Below, one piece after another: positions 1-9,700 of a DNA stretch of 64,000 nucleotides. Where the stretch lies: assembly GCF_002368415.1 (NCBI RefSeq), contig NZ_AP018290.1, forward strand, positions 8,485,717 to 8,549,716. Reading direction: 5' to 3'. This DNA is from Calothrix sp. NIES-4105 (GTDB lineage: Bacteria; Cyanobacteriota; Cyanobacteriia; Cyanobacteriales; Nostocaceae). Made by a program: the position numbers and the translations under genes. Below the pieces are notes generated by a model that was given only the letters and a program-made list of their open reading frames with translations, did not search any database and was not told where the DNA came from. Each line of letters opens with the position of its first letter. Positions within the stretch are counted from its first letter, which is position 1.

Positions 1-1131
1 ACCAGCACCAGTGAGAGTGTCATTACCATCAAAGCCGAAGATATTATCTTTGCTACTTGTGCCGTTGATTGTATCATTACCAGAAGTCCCAAGCGTCAGA
101 CCAATGGCATCAACAGCGCTCGCACCTGTGAGATTTGCTCCGATAAAAGTTGCATCCGTGAAATTACCTTTCGACAGGTTTGCGTTAGTTAAATTGGCAT
201 TTGTAAAATTTGCACCAGTAGCAATTGCATCGGTGGTAAGCACCCCGCTCATGTCAGCTCCTGTAAAGTTGGCATTGCTAAGGTTGGTTTTAGATAGGTC
301 AGTGTTTACCAGTGTGGCACTACTAAAATTTGAACCACTAAAATCACTGTCAACTAATTTAGCTCCAGTCAAGTTTGTGGCTGTAACTGTACCATTGGTG
401 GCAACATAGGCACTAAAATCAGCCCCAGTCAACACTGCATCATCTAAAATTAAGTTGCTTAAATCAGCACCACGAAAGCTAACGTTAACAGGTTGTGTTG
501 GGTCAAACGCGGCTGTATCACTTATAGAAACGCCACTGAAATTAGCCAGGTCAAAGGTAGAATTTTGCAGAGTTAAATCTGTGAGTTTTGCTAATCGGAA
601 ATCAGCACCTGTTGCATTAACATTGACTAAAAGAGTTGCCTCAAAGTCAGTTTCTTCAAACTTAGCATTTGTGAAATTTGCACCTGTCAAATCGGCAGCT
701 TTCAACTTTGCCTTAAATAAATCGGCGCCTGTAAAATTTGCCCCTGCTAGATTTGGTCGGTCAGATTGTTCACCACTGAGATTAGCTTCATGCAAGATAG
801 CATTGGTAAGATTGGCATTTGACAAGTTAATGAATTTTGTATCGATTAATGATAGATTAGCTTGTCTGAGGTTTGCCCCACTCAGATTAACATTCTCTAA
901 TGTTGCCTTGAATAAATTAGCTGGTGATGGAAAGTTGGTATTAGGAGCAAAAATTGCATTAGATGCATTAACATTAAACCACTTAGATTCTTCAAAATTA
1001 GTACTTCTTAGCCCTGTACCAACAAATTGGACATCTGTAAGAGTTGCTTTGAAAAAATTTGAGCCATTAAGGTTTTGACCGTTGAAATTGTTTCCAACTA
1101 GAAATTGATTGCTAAAATCTTGAGCTGCCAT
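1..1131 (-). CDS. Pentapeptide-repeat protein with C-terminal RTX repeats (3' end beyond window)
   Basis: An open frame begins at an ATG at 1131 (MAAQDFSNQFLVG) and runs without a stop off the left edge, so about 377 residues are visible. Most of it is pentapeptide repeat: runs of A(D/N)Lxx-type units such as LSGANLRQANL and ADLTGANFTNA, which in this family fold into a right-handed beta helix. The last visible residues switch to RTX nonapeptides (GTSGNDTINGTS, then DGNDTLTGAG), the calcium-binding repeats of type I secreted proteins. There is no N-terminal signal peptide, which fits type I export by the ABC/HlyD pair at 6.8-11.6 kb. It is the first of several RTX cargo genes and lies 42 bp downstream of the glycosyltransferase-isomerase gene on the same strand, so cotranscription is likely. 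Function beyond a secreted structural or surface role is unknown. Confidence 0.85.
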   Translation of the reverse strand, partial: MAAQDFSNQFLVGNNFNGQNLNGSNFFKATLTDVQFVGTGLRSTNFEESKWFNVNASNAIFAPNTNFPSPANLFKATLENVNLSGANLRQANLSLIDTKFINLSNANLTNAILHEANLSGEQSDRPNLAGANFTGADLFKAKLKAADLTGANFTNAKFEETDFEATLLVNVNATGADFRLAKLTDLTLQNSTFDLANFSGVSISDTAAFDPTQPVNVSFRGADLSNLILDDAVLTGADFSAYVATNGTVTATNLTGAKLVDSDFSGSNFSSATLVNTDLSKTNLSNANFTGADMSGVLTTDAIATGANFTNANLTNANLSKGNFTDATFIGANLTGASAVDAIGLTLGTSGNDTINGTSSKDNIFGFDGNDTLTGAG

Positions 1132-1173
1132 AGTATATCCTGAGAAAATTTAATTGGTTTTAAATTTGAAAAA

Positions 1174-3243
1174 TTAAGCTGATTTTTTGATTTCTACTGG
1201 TTGTTGTGCAGTTGCTTCTTGAAGTTGTTCTTGTAGCCAGGTGCTAAATAATTCATTCAATAATTTTTGTTTCATTGGTTCATTTAATTTGGCAGGTAAA
1301 AACTTTTCTAAACGGACAATTATCCACCATTCACCTACGCGCGTAGGGGGTGATAATTGACCTGGTTCATTGATGGTAAGAATTTGGGCTAATTTGGGAT
1401 GGGGTGATGAAAGAGGCACTGGGCCAATTAAACCACCTGTAGAAGTTTCTGTGCCTTCCGAATATTGTCTTGCTAATTCCGCAAAAGGTTGTTCGTCTTC
1501 TAAAAGGCGAAAGTAAAGTTCGCGCGCTAAATCTGCATCTCGAACACGAATTAGGGAGTAAATGACTTGATCAAGTTGTTGTTTGCGTCTCAGGAAGTAG
1601 GATTCTAAACGACTACCCCAAGTCGCTTGTTGGAACTTCTCAATTCTAAGTCTTCGAGTTGCTAATTCGAGAAATTGTGCTTCTGTCAATCCTTGCTGTT
1701 GCAACCAAGTTTGACGTACAGTCTCGGATGTTAATTGGTGTTGTTGGCTAAATTCCTCGTGACACTTAGCTTCTTCTTCAAGAGTACAGGTAAAAGGTGC
1801 AATTGCCTCTTCAATTACCAGTTCTTGTTTGAGTTTAGGCAGCATTTGATACTGACTTAACAATGGTACTATTTCTTGGGCTGTCACCTTGCGATTATTT
1901 ACTTGTAATACTTCAGGCGATGCAGGTATGAGTTTTTCTAACTCTTGGTACTTAGCGTTTACTTTCTTTTCTGTAATTAATAATACTTTTGAATCGTTTT
2001 TGATTTCACTACTTGGGAATATCAATCTCGTATCATCTTCCTGCTGTTGTATCCATTGCAGATGCTTGGGTAATAATACTGACAAATTATAGTATTTTTC
2101 AACTGTTTCCCTAGCTTTGGTGCGAATCGGCGCCATTTTATCGGGGTGGTTGAGTGCTTCCTCAATGCGATCACAAATTTCCTGGGGTGAGAAAAAGTCT
2201 GCTAACAAACCATTAACCCCATCTTGAATAACTTCCATTACAGGAGCGGTTCTCGAAGCCACGACCAAACAACCCGTACAAAGGGATTCGAGTAACGACC
2301 AGGATAAAACAAACGGACGGGTTAAATAAACATGTACTGAGGAAGCTTGGAGAACTTGCAAATATTCTTGGTAAGGCAGCCAACCTGTAAAATGGATACG
2401 ACTTTGGTCAATGGAGAACTGTTCGAGCATCAAATCTTTATAGGTTTGACCATCAGGTAACTTTTTACCATAGGCGACCCGATTTTCCCCTACAACTACT
2501 ACATGACAATTCGGGCGCCGCTGCTGAAGTAAGGAAACTGTTTCCATAAATTGCGGGAAACCTCGATAAGGTTCCATGCCTCTAGTCGCATAAGTGACAA
2601 TCTCCTCGACATGGGAAAGGTCAAGGTTTTTGCTAGGTAGAACTAACTTTGCCCTCGGTTTGGGACGGAAAAACTCAGTATCAATTCCATCATGAAGAAC
2701 ATTGATTTTAGTTTGATATTCTGAAGGGAACTGCTGACGCTGCCAATAGGTCGGAGAAAGACCACGATCACAACTATATAAGTCTTGCAAAATCGGCGCA
2801 TTTTTGATACGAATCCGGGCTTCATCATCCTGAGTTAGTTGTTCATTGGGGTCAAAATCAGCATCAGAACCATGTGCGTTATAAAACCACTCAAAATAAC
2901 ATAATAATTTGGCTTGAGGAAAAATATCTTTAATAAATAGAGTTGGACCCCAACCCGAATGACCATAAACGACATCAGGTACAAATTCCTTAGCCTTTAA
3001 CTGTTCTGCCATGCGATAAACAGCCTGACCTTGAAGAACAGCATTTTCCAAAGTTTTAACATAGTGGTGGGTTTCCGGTCGAGCTTCGCGTTTTGCCTGA
3101 TAAAAAACCTTGTTCACACCAGGTAAGCTTCCTTCATGACGAGTAGTACCAAAAAAAACCTGGTTACTACTGTCTTTGGCTAAAGCTGCGGCGACATGAC
3201 GAAATTGAGCTGGGAAATTGGGGTGAAGAAATAATATTCGCAT
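1174..3243 (-). CDS. Glycosyltransferase family 4 fused to parvulin-type peptidyl-prolyl isomerase
   Basis: A 689-residue protein with two parts. Residues 1 to ~400 form a GT-B glycosyltransferase of the GT4 type: MRILFLHPNFPAQF at the N-terminus, a central GENRVAYG region, and a C-terminal half with LLESLCTGCLVVASRTAPV and EVIQDGVNGLL, the usual nucleotide-sugar binding end. After a ~40-residue linker, residues ~440-689 look like the standalone cyanobacterial PpiC/SurA-like isomerases that often sit in type I secretion loci: a helical N-part (EVLQVNNRKVTAQEI), then the parvulin core (FAELARQYSEG, TGGLIGPVP, GQLSPPTRVGEWW). It lies between RTX cargo genes and near the exporter, suggesting it glycosylates and/or folds secreted RTX proteins, but that link is inference. 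A sequence error joining two genes is unlikely, because no stop or frameshift is seen at the junction. Confidence 0.88.
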   Translation of the reverse strand: MRILFLHPNFPAQFRHVAAALAKDSSNQVFFGTTRHEGSLPGVNKVFYQAKREARPETHHYVKTLENAVLQGQAVYRMAEQLKAKEFVPDVVYGHSGWGPTLFIKDIFPQAKLLCYFEWFYNAHGSDADFDPNEQLTQDDEARIRIKNAPILQDLYSCDRGLSPTYWQRQQFPSEYQTKINVLHDGIDTEFFRPKPRAKLVLPSKNLDLSHVEEIVTYATRGMEPYRGFPQFMETVSLLQQRRPNCHVVVVGENRVAYGKKLPDGQTYKDLMLEQFSIDQSRIHFTGWLPYQEYLQVLQASSVHVYLTRPFVLSWSLLESLCTGCLVVASRTAPVMEVIQDGVNGLLADFFSPQEICDRIEEALNHPDKMAPIRTKARETVEKYYNLSVLLPKHLQWIQQQEDDTRLIFPSSEIKNDSKVLLITEKKVNAKYQELEKLIPASPEVLQVNNRKVTAQEIVPLLSQYQMLPKLKQELVIEEAIAPFTCTLEEEAKCHEEFSQQHQLTSETVRQTWLQQQGLTEAQFLELATRRLRIEKFQQATWGSRLESYFLRRKQQLDQVIYSLIRVRDADLARELYFRLLEDEQPFAELARQYSEGTETSTGGLIGPVPLSSPHPKLAQILTINEPGQLSPPTRVGEWWIIVRLEKFLPAKLNEPMKQKLLNELFSTWLQEQLQEATAQQPVEIKKSA

Positions 3244-3390
3244 GGCAGTTTTCTAAATTGGACATCTCCAAATTGCAAAGATTTTTATCCTGCCCTTCCA
3301 TTTCGTAAAAACAGGAGATTAAAATAATTTAATTCCGAAGAGTAGCAAAAGCGAATTCCTACAACGCTGCTACCCCCCGGTTTTAGGGAA

Positions 3391-3441
3391 GCTATCAAGC
3401 TGATGTTACTTGGTTATCACCAAGCATACCTGCTTGATAGC
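3391..3441 (-). terminator. Nested stem-loop downstream of RTX gene
   Basis: A perfect 10-bp inverted repeat GCTATCAAGC / GCTTGATAGC (3391-3400 and 3432-3441) encloses a second perfect 6-bp stem CTTGGT / ACCAAG with a 4-nt loop. It starts 9 bp past the stop of the 3450-5072 gene. No T-run follows on the minus strand, so it could be a 3' end stabiliser rather than a classical intrinsic terminator. Confidence 0.5.
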
Positions 3442-3449
3442 CCATTCTC

Positions 3450-5072
3450 TTAGACAGAAAAATCTTCGACTGTGAGTGTGATAGCAGAGCCATTTAGCCC
3501 ATTCAAAGTAGCTACTTTTTCTGTAAAGTCAGGTATTTCTCCTGGTACACCTTCATTCACAACGCTGATAGTAACCTGAGAAGTACCGTTGCCTGTGATA
3601 ATTAGGTCGCCAAAGTCGAATGCGCCACTGCCATACTCTAACTCGATCAGGTCGATATTATCTTCGTAACCGTTGATGATGTCACCTGGAGGAACAGGTA
3701 ATGGCTCGGCAGGGTCTTGCAAGAAGCCTGTGCTTGCCAACAGGAATAAGTCATTACCAGCTCCACCATTTAAAATATCGGCTGCTGCTTGACCTTCCAA
3801 GTCTTCTCCACCAGTAAGGGTGTCATTACCAGCACCACCCAAAACGCGGTCTACGCCAACACCACCATTGAGGTTGTCATCACCACCTTGACCATTGAGG
3901 CTGTCATTGCCAGCTTGACCCAAGATGGTGTCATTGCCTGCACCGCCATACAACGAGTCATTGTCTTCTCCACCATCGATGAAGTCAGCGTCAGCACCGC
4001 CCTGAATGGTTTCTAGACCAGCACCACCAAAGAAGGTAGTAGCACCACTTGTATCGGTGAGAACGTCATTACCGGCGCCACCATCAAGGACATCAATACC
4101 ATCACCACCTGCGAGGTTGTCATTGCCGTCGCCACCAGTGAGGGTATCATTATCTGCTCCACCACTGAGGTTGTCATCGCCATCACCACCATCAAGGGTG
4201 TCATTACCTACTCCACCATCAAGGGTGTCATTACCGAAATAGCCAGACAGGTTATCATCGCCATCTCCACCATTGAGGATATCATTGCCGCCTTCCGTAG
4301 CCAAGGGGTCATCACCTTCGAGAACATCATTACCAGCTAGACCATTGATAGTGTCATTACCTGCTCCGCCCTCAAGGGTATCACCTTCAATTAAGTTGGT
4401 GCTACCAACTAAAGAGTCATTGCCATCTCCACCGTCAACAGTATTTTTACCATCAGCATTATTCTCGACAGTGAGAGTGTCATTACCTGCTCCACCAAAT
4501 AGGCTATCCTCGAAACCTCCAAAAATTAAATCATCGCCATCACCCCCATCAAGGGCATCTTTGCCATCACTAACATCGGTCGCATTGGCGCCACCATAGA
4601 GGGTGTCATTTCCAGCACCACCATCAAGCGCGTCCTCTCCCGCTTCCCCATATAAAATATCGTTATCGGCTCCACCATTTATGGTATCGCCACCATCTTC
4701 ACCGTGAAGGATGTCATTACCTGCACCCCCATCTAGTAAGTCTTCCTCTGTACCTCCAAATAACCTATCGACACCGAGTCCACCAAATAGTTGATCGCTA
4801 CCGGCTTCACCTCTGAGGGTATCATTATTGGCACCCCCATCTAGCAAGTCTTCCTCATCACCTCCAAATAATCTATCGTTACCATTCTGACCTAATAGGG
4901 TATCCTTACCAGCTTCACCATAGAGCCAGTCAGCACCAGCTCCACCGTCGATAGAGTCTTCTTTGTCGGCACCTCTGAGGGTGTCATTCGCACCAAGACC
5001 AGTAATGGTATTTTCTTCGTTCGCAACACCTGTGAGATTGTCTGCTCCTGCGGTTCCAGTAATTACTGCCAT
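3450..5072 (-). CDS. RTX (hemolysin-type calcium-binding repeat) protein
   Basis: This 540-residue protein is almost entirely RTX nonapeptides (GGxGxDxLx), e.g. DGGAGNDTLYGGA and GGDGDDNLSGG, from residue ~10 to ~465. The last ~75 residues lack repeats and end in a hydrophobic and acidic stretch (TLTVEDFSV), the typical position of the uncleaved C-terminal type I secretion signal. There is no N-terminal signal peptide. In this family the repeats bind Ca2+ and fold outside the cell. The gene lacks any recognisable enzymatic domain, so it is a structural or surface RTX protein or a passive cargo. It precedes the glycosyltransferase-isomerase fusion on the same strand with a ~200 bp gap, and the exporter genes lie upstream on the opposite strand. 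Confidence 0.9.
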   Translation of the reverse strand: MAVITGTAGADNLTGVANEENTITGLGANDTLRGADKEDSIDGGAGADWLYGEAGKDTLLGQNGNDRLFGGDEEDLLDGGANNDTLRGEAGSDQLFGGLGVDRLFGGTEEDLLDGGAGNDILHGEDGGDTINGGADNDILYGEAGEDALDGGAGNDTLYGGANATDVSDGKDALDGGDGDDLIFGGFEDSLFGGAGNDTLTVENNADGKNTVDGGDGNDSLVGSTNLIEGDTLEGGAGNDTINGLAGNDVLEGDDPLATEGGNDILNGGDGDDNLSGYFGNDTLDGGVGNDTLDGGDGDDNLSGGADNDTLTGGDGNDNLAGGDGIDVLDGGAGNDVLTDTSGATTFFGGAGLETIQGGADADFIDGGEDNDSLYGGAGNDTILGQAGNDSLNGQGGDDNLNGGVGVDRVLGGAGNDTLTGGEDLEGQAAADILNGGAGNDLFLLASTGFLQDPAEPLPVPPGDIINGYEDNIDLIELEYGSGAFDFGDLIITGNGTSQVTISVVNEGVPGEIPDFTEKVATLNGLNGSAITLTVEDFSV

Positions 5073-5344
5073 AAAATTAGATTCCTGAGTTCAAACAAAA
5101 ATTGTGTTAGTTAACTTGAATGTGCAGATGCACAATACAAAGTCTGTTTCCAGCCTCACCACCATCTTCTTCCCCCCCCTCAAATTTGAGAGAGGGGCGC
5201 CAAAGACATAGTGAGAATATGTAACACACTGTTGGTAAAGTCCATAACTAAAGTTGCGATGTCAGTATTCATTTTTATTAGATAAAGGTGTAAAAATTTG
5301 CGATTGTCAATAATATTACCTTGAGCGTCTAGGATGGTTCCACC

Positions 5345-5695
5345 CTAAGAGTCATTTCCAGCACCACCTAAGAGAGTATCGTCACCATCTTGACCAAAGA
5401 GTGTGTCATTCTCTGTTCCACCATCAAGGAAATCGTTACCATTTTCACCATTTAGAAAATCTGTACCAGCACGACCGAAAAGACGATCATTACCATCTTC
5501 ACCAAAAAGTTGGTCATTATCTGCTCCACCATCAATGGAATCTTCACCATCATCACCAAAAATGGTGTCGTTTCCTATATTGCCTAAGAGGGTATCATTG
5601 CCATCATCACCAAAAATTTGGTCATTACCAGCTAGAGCATTGATAAAATCATCACCACTAGTTCCAAACAGAATATCATCACCTGGAGTTGCCAT
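5345..5695 (-). CDS. Short RTX repeat protein, possibly truncated
   Basis: A 116-residue protein starting [17 protein letters not shown] and made only of RTX nonapeptides ([20 protein letters not shown]). It stops abruptly inside a repeat at GGAGNDS followed by TAG, with no C-terminal region that could serve as a type I secretion signal. The frame stays open for about 50 codons beyond the TAG, starting GGTILDAQGNIIDNRKF, until a TGA near 5186. This suggests a nonsense mutation or a decayed paralogue of the neighbouring 540-residue RTX gene. It may still be made as a short protein. Confidence 0.7.
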   Translation of the reverse strand: MATPGDDILFGTSGDDFINALAGNDQIFGDDGNDTLLGNIGNDTIFGDDGEDSIDGGADNDQLFGEDGNDRLFGRAGTDFLNGENGNDFLDGGTENDTLFGQDGDDTLLGGAGNDS

Positions 5696-6764
5696 ATCTA
5701 TATAATCCTTTACTGATCTGTTGAATTTCGTCGAAACACTGAGGACCCCGGTCGGTTCATCAGGAAAAAATGTTTCTGCGTTTTTTGTGCATGTCTTCTC
5801 AAATACTTATTGTCATAACGCAAAATATTAATTAAGGGGTATAACCCCCTGATTCGCTAACGACATACTATAATATAGGAGAGGCGCCGTAGCTAGGGCT
5901 TCTGTGATAACGAGTCACCCAAAACTCCTAATATCACATTGTGTTACGATTCAGTTGCCATTTTGGCAGAAGTTATGCTAGGGTTAAGTTTGTATTAGAA
6001 CATTAGAAAAGCCAAAGCTTTTGCTTCTAACTGCCATATCTATATTGATTTTGATGAAGTTGATTTTAGATACCAGTTAAGCCAAACTCGATAAATTAGA
6101 ATCAACGAACAACTATCGTCATTAGAAATGACAACAGGAATTTGACCACCTTTAGTAGCAGTTAATACTGCCGACTATTTGTATATATACTTAATTTTTG
6201 CCGATTTATGCTTTGAAAGTCTGAATAAATACTTTAAGAGCAAATAGGCGAAAAATTTTTGCAGGTTAAATGTTTTATCCCAATACAAAAGTAAAGAGGT
6301 TATTCAAGAGTCTCTAGCAGCAATTAAGGAAAGTCAGAAAAAGTTAGGGAAATTAAGAAAATTTAAATGTTTTCTACACAACTAGCAATATAGTAGCTTG
6401 ATTCAGAGGTTGTCAATGCTACAAAGATGAGAAAATTCTCATAAATGAAAATACTTTACAGTTTATTCGTGCTTTTTTATACTGATAATTTTGCTAACAC
6501 AAACGAATATCCTGTAATTGATACATTAAGCAAGTATTATTAGCTATTGTTAATTGTTAAAAAAAAAACATTATAAGTCTAGGTTATGATAAGAATAGAA
6601 AATAATTTAACTAAAATCATACTTTAGATAGATAAGCAGAATTCATCTAAAGATGGTTGAATAAAATCATTAGTTAAGCAAAATACAAACTAGATAATTA
6701 ATTTCTTCGAGCATACAGACCCCAAACCTAAATTAAATTCGATAAATCCCAATCGGAAACTGGT
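5696..6764. other. ~1.07 kb gene-poor region before the secretion operon
   Basis: AT-rich, no intact gene. It must hold the divergent promoters of the RTX gene (minus) and the exporter gene (plus). A small hairpin AGGGGT-TATA-ACCCCCT lies near 5835-5851. A 46-codon stretch at about 6250-6390 on the plus strand reads coding-like (KEVIQESLAAIKESQKKL) but lacks a start codon and could be a gene remnant. Confidence 0.5.
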
Positions 6765-9700
6765 ATGTCTGTTGCTACGGATTCTATTGCTGAATTTATT
6801 GTCAAGCTTGAAGGGTTTGACAAGTTGCCAAGTCAGGCTTTTGCGAATTTATTAGAAAATATTCGCCCTGCTCGTTATCGTGTAGGGCAGAATATTTTAG
6901 GGAAAGACAAAATACCCGATCGCATCGTAATTATTTATGAGGGGAGAGTACGTTTACTGACACATGACCCTCGTACTAAGGTTCCAACTACCTTAAAATT
7001 TCTCGAATCTGGAGATGTTTTAGGGGAAATTGGTGTTTTGCGAGAGTTAGGATGTGAAATTGCGATCGCATCGAGTGAAGTTACATGTTTAACATTAGAT
7101 GCTGGGGAGTACTTGCATTTACTTTCCAAATATCCAGCTTTTGCTCAGGTGCGTAAAAATCGCTGTCACTTGTTGGAAATATTTGATGTCTTGGGGATGC
7201 AAAAGCAAATCCAAGCGAATGCAGCGATTAATCTCAAAGAATTGGCTCAAAATGCTTTATTATCAGCCCAAGTATATTATCTTTCTCCGAAAACAACCCA
7301 AGTTCGTCAGCTAGAGAAAGAATTAGACCCGGCAAGAATCTGGTTTGTCAGTGGTGGGGGAACATTAAAAAACTTTTCTCCCGGTTCGAGTTTGGAATTG
7401 GGTAATAGTACAGGTAAATTAGAAATTATCGGCAAAAGTCCCGTGCGTCTGATCGGTTTACGCGCGTTTGATTTATTACTACTAGACACAAGTCAGCAAC
7501 AGCATCATATATATGAAGATAGTGGAGTCGGGGATTTAGATAAATTAGATCAAATCGAGTTCCCCTATGCCGAAAAGGAAGAGGCAAAAGCAGCTAGCAC
7601 CGTATCTAGGAAAGATAAAAGAAAATATCCGTTTTTTCAGGGAAAGGGACAATTAAACTCGGCGATCGCCTGTTTTCAAATGGTATCCAAACATTTGCAA
7701 ATGCCATTTCGTCGGGATATTGTTAATCGTATATTAACTGAGAATAGCAAGCGCTCTGGTACGGTATCATTTCAGCTATGTGCGTATCTAGCAGAGTTGG
7801 TAGGATTAAAGTCTCAACTAGTAGATGTACCTGTTTCCCAGATGGGACGGATTCCGACACCAGCTTTGATTCGCTATGAAGATAATTTTGCGGTGCTGTA
7901 TGAAACGGGTGAAAAATTCGTGGTTTTGGGTGTACCGTCCCAAGGAATTCAGTACTTTCAACCCGCAGAATTTGTACAGGAGTTAGAGAATGAGTTTGAA
8001 ACCTCAGAAAGTGTTGCTCCACAAAAGTTGCGGGTATTGCTGCTTTCTCCGACCAAAGCCACACCCCAACAACGCTTTGGTTTACAATGGTTTGTTCCCT
8101 ATTTATGGCGCTACAAACGGGTACTGATAGAAGTGTTTATAGCTTCTTTCTTTGTACAGTTAGCAGCGTTAGTAAATCCCCTAGTTGTTCAGATAATAAT
8201 TGACCAAGTAATTGTTCAAAGTAGTACTAAAACCCTACATATTTTCGGTGGATTGCTAGTAGTTGTCGCATTGTTTGAAGCGCTATTGACAACATTAAGA
8301 ACCTACTTATTTGTTGATACTACTAACCGAATTGATATGGGTTTGGGGTCACAAATTATTGACCACTTACTACGTCTTCCTCTTAACTATTATCAACGCC
8401 GACCAGTCGGTGAATTAGCAACCCGTATTAATGAGTTAGAAAATATTCGTCAATTTCTCACAGGTACAGCTTTAACTGTGGGTTTAGATGCGTTATTCTC
8501 AGTCATTTATATTATTGTCATGCTGTTTTACAGTTGGCAATTAACTCTAGTCGGTTTAGCGACAATTCCGATATTCATACTTCTGACATTAGTATTTTCT
8601 CCTTTAGTTAGGAAACAGCTACGAACAAAAGCTGAACGTAATGCTGTTACCCAATCTTATTTAGTAGAGGTAATATCCGGAATTCAGACAGTCAAAGCTC
8701 AAAACATCGAATTGCGCTCGCGCTTTTCTTGGCAAGAACGTTATGCCAACTATATTGCCTCCGGTTTCAAAACAGTTGTTACTTCTACGATTGCTAGTTC
8801 TGCGAGTAGTTTCCTCAATAAACTCAGCAGTTTACTCGTTTTATGGATGGGAGCTTATTTAGTAGTTCAAGGAGAATTAACTCTCGGTGAATTAATTGCT
8901 TTTAGAATTATTTCTAGTTACGTTACTAGCCCCTTGTTACGTTTAGCACAACTGTGGCAGAGTTTTCAAGAAACAGCCTTATCTTTAGAGCGTTTAAGCG
9001 ATATTGTTGATACTCCGCAAGAAGCTGAAGACGACCGCAATAATATTCCCTTACCAGCAGTTACTGGTGCTGTCAGATACGAGAATATTTACTTTCGCTT
9101 TAGAGCAGATGGACCGCTACAACTTTGCAACGTGAATCTCGATTTTGCTCCCGGTCAATTTATTGGAATCGTTGGGGGAAGTGGCGCCGGAAAAAGTACT
9201 TTGACTAAACTTTTAATTCGACTGTACGAACCAGAATCAGGTAGAATTTTAGTTGATGGCTACGATATTTCTAAAGTTGAATTATATTCACTACGGCGCC
9301 AAGTAGGGTTTGTGCCTCAAGATTCTTTATTATTTGAAGGAACAATTCAAGAAAATATTGCTTTAACTAATCCCGACGCAACAACAGAGGAAATCATCGA
9401 AGCTGCAAGAATTGCTGCCGCTCATGATTTTATTATGGACTTACCCAACGGTTACAATACCAAGGTCGGTGAACGTGGTGCATCACTATCAGGAGGGCAA
9501 AGGCAAAGAATTGCAATCGCACGCTCTGTTTTACAAAGACCAAAGTTATTAGTGTTGGATGAGGCAACCAGCGCCTTAGATTATATCACAGAAAGGCAAG
9601 TTTGTTTGAATCTAGCTCAAGCCTTTCAGGATAGTACAGTGTTTTTTATCACTCACCGTTTAAACACCGTCAAACATGCAGATACAATTGTTGTCATGGA

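Noticed and set aside
11-1078. Plus-strand open frames opposite the pentapeptide-repeat gene
   Set aside because: The minus strand gives a clean pentapeptide/RTX protein; the plus frames are its mirror.
3789-4599. Plus-strand open frames rich in Ser, Pro and Val opposite the RTX gene
   Set aside because: Shadows of the regular RTX repeat on the other strand; no start signals and very biased composition.
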